From: Lithodes maja
Lineage: Eukaryota; Arthropoda; Malacostraca; Decapoda; Lithodidae
Assembly: GCA_037953745.1 (NCBI GenBank)
Contig: JBAKBP010013071.1
Location: 1-64,000 of the forward strand
Length of the DNA stretch: 64,000 bases
Direction: 5' to 3'
The notes under the pieces are model-generated. The model was not told the origin of the DNA, made no database searches, and was given only the letters and a program-made list of their open reading frames with translations. The first letter of the stretch is position 1; every line of letters starts with the position of its first letter. Both the position numbers and the translations under genes were made by a program. Of the stretch, positions 56,344 through 64,000 are shown in pieces.

Positions 56344-59141
56344 CCTATATACTACCTACCTTGGACTAGTTGAAGCAATAGGGAACCTCTCCAATAAGAT
56401 ATATTACTTAAGTCTAAGTATACGCCTATATACTACCTACCTTGGACTAGTTGAAGCAATAGGGAACCTCTCCAATAAGATATATTACTTAAGTCTAAGT
56501 ATACTCCTATATACTACCTACCTTGGACTAGTTGAAGCAAAAGGGAACCTCTCCAATAAGATATATTACTTAAGTCTAAGTATACTCCTATATACTACCT
56601 ACCTTGGACTAGTTGAAGCAATAGGGAACCTCTCCAAAAAATATATATTACTTAAGTCTAAGTTAGTATACTCCTATATACTACCTACCTTGGACTAGTT
56701 GAAGCAATAGGGAACCTCTCCAATAAGATATATTACTTAAGTCTAAGTATACTCCTATATACTACCTACCTTGGACTAGTTGAAGCAATAGGGAACCTCT
56801 CCAATTAGATATATTACTTAAGTCTAAGTATACTCCTATATACTACCTACCATGGATTAGTTGAAGCAATAGGGAACCTCTCCAATAAGATATATTACTT
56901 AAGTCTAAGTATACTCCTATATACTACCTACCTTGGACTAGTTGAAGCAATAGGGAACCTCTCCAATAAGATATATTACTTAAGTCTAAGTATACTCCTA
57001 TATACTACCTACCTTGGACTAGTTGAAGCAATAGGGAACCTCTCCAATAAGATATATTACTTAAGTCTAAGTATACTCCTATATACTACCTACCTTGGGC
57101 TAGTTGAAGCAATAGGGAACCTCTCCAATAAGATATATTACTTAAGTCTAAGTATACTCCTATATACTACCTACCTTGGATATCATAGCAATAGGGAACC
57201 TCTCCAATAAGATATATTACTTAAGTCTAAGTATACTCCTATATACTACCTACCTTGGACTAGTTGAAGCAATAGGGAACCTCTCCAATAAGATATATTA
57301 CTTAAGTCTAAGTATACTCCTATATACTACCTACCTTGGACTAGTTGACGCAATAGGGAACCTCTCCAATAGGATATATTACTTAAGTCTAAGTATACTC
57401 CTATATACTACCTACCTTGGACTAGTTGAAGCAATAGGGAACCTCTCCAATAAGATATATTACTTAAGTCTAAGTATACTCCTATATACTACCTACCTTG
57501 TACTAGTTGAAGCAATAGGGAATCTCTCCAATAAGATATATTACTTAAGTCTAAGTATACTCCTATATACTACCTACCTTGGACTAGTTGAAGCAATAGG
57601 GAATCTCTCCAATAAGATATATTACTTAAGTCTAAGTATACTCCTATATACTACCAACCTTGGATATCATAGCAATAGGGAACCTTTCCAAAAAGATATA
57701 TTACTTAAGTCTAAGTATACTCCTATATACTACCTACCTTGGACTAGTTGAAGCAATAGGGAACCTCTCCAATAATTCTCAAACGACCGGTATCGTCTTA
57801 GGGACTAGTTGAAGCAATAGGGAACCTCTCCAATAATTCTCAAACGACCGGTATCGTCTTTGGGACTAGTTGAAGCAATAGGGAACCTCTCCAATAAGAT
57901 ATATTACTTAAGTCTAAGTATACTCCTATATACTATCTACCTTGGACTAGTTGAAGCAATAGGGAACCTCTCCAATAAGATATATTACTTAAGTCTAAGT
58001 ATACTCCTATATACTAACTACCTTGGACTAGTTGAAGCAATAGGGAACCTCTCCAATAAGATATATTACTTAAGTCTAAGTATACTCCTATATACTACCT
58101 ACCTTGGACTAGTTGAAGCAATAGGGAACCTCTCCATAAAAATATATTACTTAAGTCTAAGTATACTCCTATATACTACCTACCTTGGACTAGTTGAAGC
58201 AATAGGGAACCTCTCCATAAAAATATATTACTTAAGTCTAAGTTTACTCCTATATACTACCTACCTTGGACTAGTTGAAGCAATAGGGAACCTCTCCAAT
58301 AAGATATATTACTTAAGTCTAAGTATACTCCTATATACTACCTACCTTGGACTAGTTGAAGCAATAGGGAACCTCTCCATAAAAATATATTACTTAAGTC
58401 TAAGTATACTCCTATATACTACCTACCTTGGACTAGTTGAAGCAATAGGGAACCTCTCCAATAAGATATATTACTTAAGTCTAAGTATACTCCTATATAC
58501 TACCTACCTTGGACTAGTTGAAGCAATAGGGAACCTCTCCAATAAGATATATTACTTAAATCTAAGTATACTCCTACATACTACCTACCTTGAACTAGTT
58601 GAAGCAATAGGGAACCTCTCCAATAAGATATATTACTTAAGTCTAAGTATACTCCTATATACTACCTACCTTGGACTAGTTGAAGCAATAGGGAACCTCT
58701 CCAATAAGATATATTACTTAAGTCTAAGTATACTCCTATATACTACCTGCCTTGGATATCATAGCAATAGGGAACCTCTCCAATAAGATATATTACTTAA
58801 GTCTAAGTATACTCCTATATACTACCTACCTTGGACTAGTTGAAGCAATAGGGAACCTCTCCAATAAGATATATTACTTAAATCTAAGTATACTCCTATA
58901 TACTACCTACCTTGGACTAGTTGAAGCAATAGGGAACCTCTCCATAAAAATATATTACTTAAGTCTAAGTATACTCCTATATACTACCTACCTTGGACTA
59001 GTTGAAGCAATAGGGAACCTCTCCAATAAGATATATTACTTAAGTCTAAGTATACTCCTATATACTACCTACCTTGGACTAGTTGAAGCAATAGGGAACC
59101 TCTCCAATAAGATATATTACTTAAGTCTAAGTATACTCCTA

Positions 59142-59145
<4 letters not shown>
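56344..59145. repeat. 81-bp minisatellite, second block
   Basis: About 34 units, mostly 81 bp, with gatatcata variants at about 57178, 57661 and 58754 and two short-type monomers at 57772-57880. Apparent open frames of 127 to 308 codons here are tandem artefacts. Confidence 0.95.
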
Positions 59146-59176
<31 letters not shown>

Positions 59177-60154
59177 GACAATGAACGGAGGAAGGAAAAA
59201 CACAGATAAAACAAAAAGGTCCATGTGCCTAAAGGCATCCTCCATTCATAAAATGTTTGTAACAACTGGATTTAAACATTTGTAGATTGTAAGTTTGTGG
59301 AAAGCAATTCGAGGGAAGTGAATTCCAAAGAGTAGTAGCTCTGGGGATGAATTAATTCTGATAAGCAGAAGTCCTGCATTGTGGAGGAGAAAGTGTAAAT
59401 TCATGGGCGCTCTCAGCTGCCCTAGTTCTACGGGGAAAGATGTGGAGAGGCGGCACAATTGAAGCAAGTTCCTCGGAACAATTGCTGTGAAAATATCTGT
59501 AGAATAATGCAAGGGATGCAACGTTTCTTTGTATGGATAATGTAGGAAGGTCCTGTGTGATTGCAGGGTTATTGATTAATCTAATAGCTTTATTTTGAAT
59601 TTTGTCCAACTGCCTCAATGCAACCACTCCACTTCCACCCCACAGAGGTGAACAGTAATCCATCTGAGAACGCACATGACTTTTATATATCACGGCCAAC
59701 TGCTCGTCAGTGAAGAATTCTCGATAACGGTACAGGAGTCCCAGATTTTTAGATTCATTCTTAGCAATGCTTCTAACATAATGTGTCCAGCTCAAGTTAG
59801 TAGTTAATGTTACACCGAGAATGTCAATACTAGGGGAAGTGGGAATATTTACATAATTAACAAATATATGGGAGTCAGTGAGATTCTGTCGGTATACTTG
59901 GTTTTCTGTGCATTAAAGGAAACTAGATTTTTTGTCCCCATCCATTAATTCTAGAAAGGTCCTGGTTCAGAGAAATTGCAGTGTTTATTTTTGAATTTAT
60001 AAGATCGGGTTGCGTGAAAGAATTGGTAAATGTGAAGGAACTGTGGAGTGTTGAGTCATCTGCGTAGGAATGTATTTGATTATGTGTGGTAGATATGAGA
60101 TCATTGATATGAATGAGGAACATAATTGGGGCCAAAACTGATCCCTGGGGAACA
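59146..60154 (-). mobile_element. Second copy of the array-embedded LINE
   Basis: Poly(T) at 59146-59172, then the same minus-strand LINE as at 47080/55797. It has the same truncation point inside GVPQGS and the same cctatata flanks (59138-59145 and 60155-60162). It has small differences: a deletion removes part of the text near 59895, and RVREF reads RYREF. The identical junctions show that it arose by duplication of array plus LINE, not by a second insertion. Confidence 0.92.
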
Positions 60155-63100
60155 CCTATATACTACCTACCTTGGACTAGTTGAAGCAATAGGGAACCTC
60201 TCCAATAAGATATATTACTTAAGTCTAAGTATACGCCTATAATCCCTACTGTATATACTACCTACCTTGGACTAGTTGAAGCAATAGGGAACCTCTCCAA
60301 TAAGATATATTACTTAAGTCTAAGTATACTCCTATATACTACCTACCTTGGACTAGTTGAAGCAATAGGGAACCTCTCCAATAAGATATATTACTTAAGT
60401 CTAAGTATTCTCCTATATACTACCTACCTTGGACTAGTTGAAGCAATAGGGAACCTCTCCAAAAAGATATATTACTTAAGTCTAAGTATACTCCTATATA
60501 CTACCTACCTTGGACTAGTTGAAGCAATAGGGAACCTCTCCAATAAGATATATTACTTAAGTCTAAGTATACTCCTATATACTACCTACCTGGGACTAGT
60601 TGAAGCAATAGGGAACCTCTCCAATTAGATATATTACTTAAGTCTAAGTATACTCCTATATACTACCTACCATGGATTAGTTGAAGCAATAGGGAACCTC
60701 TCCAATAAGATATATTACTTAAGTCTAAATATACTCCTATATACTACCTACCTTGGACTAGTTGAAGCAATAGGGAACCTCTCCAATAAGATATATTACT
60801 TAAGTCTAAGTATACTCCTATATACTACCTACCTTGGACTAGTTGAAGCAATAGGGAACCTCTCCAATAAGATATATTACATAAGTCTAAGTATACTCCT
60901 ATATACTACCTACCTTGGACTAGTTGAAGCAATAGGGAACCTCTCCAATAAGATATATTACTTAAGTCTAAGTATACTCCTATATACTACCTACCTTGGA
61001 TATCATAGCAATAGGGAACCTCTCCAATAAGATATATTACTTAAGTCTAAGTATACTCCTATATACTACCTACCTTGGACTAGTTGAAGCAACAGGGAAC
61101 CTCTCCAATAAGATATATTACTTAAGTCTAAGTATACTCCTATATACTACCTACCTTGGACTAGTTGACGCAATAGGGAACCTCTCCAATAGGATATATT
61201 ACTTAAGTCTAAGTATACTCCTATATACTACCTACCTTGGACTAGTTGAAGCAATAGGGAACCTCTCCAATAGGATATATTACTTAAGTCTAAGTATACT
61301 CCTATATACTACCTACCTTGGACTAGTTGAAGCAATAGGGAATCTCTCAAATAAGATATATTACTTAAGTCTAAGTATACTCCTATATACTACCTACCTT
61401 GGACTAGTTGAAGCAATAGGGAACCTCTCCAATAAGATATATTACTTAAGTCTAAGTATACTCCTATATACTACCAACCTTCGATATCATAGCAATAGGG
61501 AAACTTTCCAAAAAGATATATTACTTAAGTCTAAGTATACTCCTATATACTACCTACCTTGGACTAGTTGAAGCAATAGGGAACCTCTCCAATAAGATAT
61601 ATTAATTAAGTCTAAGTATACTCCGATATACTACCTACCTTGGACTAGTTGAAGCAATAGGGAACCTCTCCAATAAGATATATTACTTAAGTCTAAGTAT
61701 ACTCCTATATACTACCTACCTTGGACTAGTTGAAGCAATAGGGAACCTCTCCAATAAGATATATTACTTAAGTCTAAGTATACTCCTATATACTACCTAC
61801 CTTGGACTAGTTGAATCAATAGGGAACCTCTCCAATAAGATATATTACTTAAGTCTAAGTATACTCCTATATACTACCTACCTTGGACTAGTTGAAGCAA
61901 TAGGGAACCTCTCCAATAAGATATATTACTTAAGTCTAAGTATACTCCTATATACTACCTACCTTGGACTAGTTGAAGCAATAGGGAACCTCTCCAATAA
62001 GATATATTACTTAAGTCTAAGTATACTCCTACATACTACCTACCTTGGATATCATTGCAATAGGGAACCTCTCCAATAAGATATATTACTTAAGTCTAAG
62101 TATACTCCTATATACTACCTACCTTGGATATCATAGCAATAGGGAACCTCTCCAATAAGATATAATTATTACTTAAGTCTAAGTATACTCCTATATACTA
62201 CCTACCTTGGACTAGTTGAAGCAATAGAGAACCTCTCCAATAAGATATATTACTTCAGTCTAAGTATACTCCTATATACTACCTAACCTGGACTAGTTGA
62301 AGCAATTGGGCCCTCTCCAATAAGATATATTACTTAAGTCTAAGTATACTCCTATATACTACCTACCTTGGACTAGTTGAAGCAATAGAGAACCTCTCCA
62401 ATAAGATATATTACTTAAGTCTAAGTATACTCCTATATACTACCTACCTTGGACTAGTTGAAGCAATAGGGAACCTCTCCAGTAAGATATATTACTTAAG
62501 TCTAAGTATACTCCTATATACTACCTACCTTGGACTAGTTGAAACAATAGGGAACCTCTCCAATAAGATATATTACTTAAGTCTAAGTATACTCCTATAT
62601 ACTACCTACCTTGGACTATTCAGGCAATAGGGAACCTCTCCAATAAGATATATTACTTAAGAGTAAGTATACTCCTATATACTACCTACCTTGGACTAGT
62701 TGAAGCAATAGGGAACCTCTCCAATAAGATATATTACTTAAGTCTAAGTATTCTCCTATATAATACCTACCTTGGACTAGTTGAAGCAATAGGGAACCTC
62801 TCCAATAAGATATATTACCGAAGTCTAAGTATACTCCTATATACTACCTACCGTGGACTAGTTGAAGCAATAGGGAACCTCTCCAATAAGATATATTACT
62901 TAAGTCTAAGTGTACTCCTATATACTACGTACCTTGGACTAGTTGAAGCAATAGGGAACCTCTCCAATAAGATATATTACTTAAGTCTAAGTATACTCCT
63001 ATATACTACCTACCTTGGATATCATAGCAATAGGGAACCTCTCCAATAAGATATATTACTTAAGTCTAAGTATACTCCTATATACTACCTACCTTGGATA

Positions 63101-64000
63101 TCATAGCAATAGGGAACCTCTCCAATAAGATATAATTATTACTTAAGTCTAAGTATACTCCTATATACTACCTACCTTGGACTAGTTGAAGCAATAGGGA
63201 ACCTCTCGAATAAGATTTATTACTTCAGTCTAAGTATACTCCTATATACTACCTACCCTGGACTAGTTGAAGCAATAGGGACCTCTCCAATAAGATATAT
63301 TACTTAAGTCTAAGTATACTCCTATATACTACCTACCTTGGACTAGTTGAAGCAATAGGGAACCTCTCCAATAAGATATATTACTTATGTCTAAGTATAC
63401 TCCTATATACTACCTACCTTGGACTAGTTGAAGCAATAGGGAACCTCTCCAATAAGATATATTACTTAAGTCTAAGTATACTCCTATATACTACCTACCT
63501 TGGACTAGTTGAAGCAATAGGGAACCTCTCCAATAAGATATATTACTTAAGTCTAAGTATACTCCTATATACTACCTACCTTGGACTATTCAGGCAATAG
63601 GGAACCTCTCCAATAAGATATATTACTTAAGAGTAAGTATACTCCTATATACTACCTACCTTGGACTAGTTGAAGCAATAGGGAACCTCTCCAATAAGAT
63701 ATATTACTTAAATCTAAGTATACTCCTATATAATACCTACCTTGGACTAGTTGAAGCAATAGGGAACCTCTCCAATAAGATATATTACCGATGTCTAAGT
63801 ATACTCCTATATACTACCTACCTTGGACTAGTTGAAGCAATAGGGAACCTCTCCAATAAGATATATTACTTAAGTCTAAGTATACTCCTATATACTACGT
63901 ACCTTGGACTAGTTGAAGCAATAGGGAACCTCTCCAATAAGATATATTACTTAAGTCTAAGTATACTCCTATATACTACCTACCTTGGATATCATAGCAA
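60155..64000. repeat. 81-bp minisatellite, third block, runs off the window
   Basis: About 47 units. The first 1.4 kb matches the second block at an offset of about 3,820 bp. Later units include gatatcata variants near 61003, 61490, 62049, 62128, 63018, 63098 and 63986. An internal repeat of about 970 bp (62049-63018 against 63018-63986) carries the same odd units, for example an ataattatt insertion and ctattcagg. Confidence 0.95.

Noticed and set aside
56315..61571. Long open frames of 127 to 308 codons with 27-residue repeats (IGNLSNKIYY...)
   Set aside because: They arise because the minisatellite unit is 81 bp, a multiple of three, and one frame lacks stops. They begin and end at monomer variants, have no gene context and read as a hydrophobic repeat unlike any protein I know.

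Overview
The window is eukaryotic, repeat-dominated DNA, probably from an arthropod and most plausibly a crustacean. It contains Jockey-like and RTE-like LINEs, hAT-, Tc1- and piggyBac-like DNA transposon remnants, degenerate TTAGG-like repeats, long microsatellites and four nearly complete Gypsy LTR retrotransposons. No intact host gene is visible. The species is an inference; no marker gene is present.

Layout. 1-1293 is a Jockey-like LINE whose endonuclease part is inverted relative to its reverse transcriptase part. 1294-3848 is simple repeats and AT-rich DNA. 3849-13205 is Gypsy element A (minus strand, 4-bp target duplication atat). 13584-16290 is a decayed copy of a multicopy invertebrate orphan gene with nuclease-like acidic motifs, split by a 409-bp piggyBac-like MITE at a TTAA site, and then running into TTAGG-like repeats. 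16520-26674 is a hAT-type non-autonomous transposon (8-bp duplication gactaggc) that contains Gypsy element B (17064-26321, duplication aact). 27070-28601 holds a degenerate tandem repeat, a TG microsatellite and a 5'-truncated LINE. 28676-36899 is Gypsy element C (duplication acca). 36900-44133 holds two tRNA-like SINE heads, an RTE LINE split by an 870-bp solo LTR, an (AAC)n-tailed SINE and a Tc1 fragment. 44134-45216 is a 40-bp minisatellite with 27 copies. From 45589 to the window end runs an 81-bp minisatellite array that carries two copies of a LINE; one of these copies is split by Gypsy element D (47561-55796, duplication aacc, LTRs of equal length with no difference seen).

How the parts relate. 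A and B encode Gag, zinc knuckle, protease, integrase, reverse transcriptase and RNase H in that order. Integrase therefore precedes RT, as in Ty1/copia, although the RT is plainly Ty3/gypsy-like. With the SCAN-like Gag motif this places them in the Gmr1-like clade. C and D share LTR and Gag-protease relatives but have lost the integrase core, the RT active site and the first RNase H aspartate. They still keep one open frame of about 1,280 codons from Gag to the RNase H tail, and the two copies differ by several in-frame indels. They look like a mobile non-autonomous Gag-protease lineage driven in trans by relatives of A or B. LTR comparisons by eye give the age order D (youngest), B, C, A.
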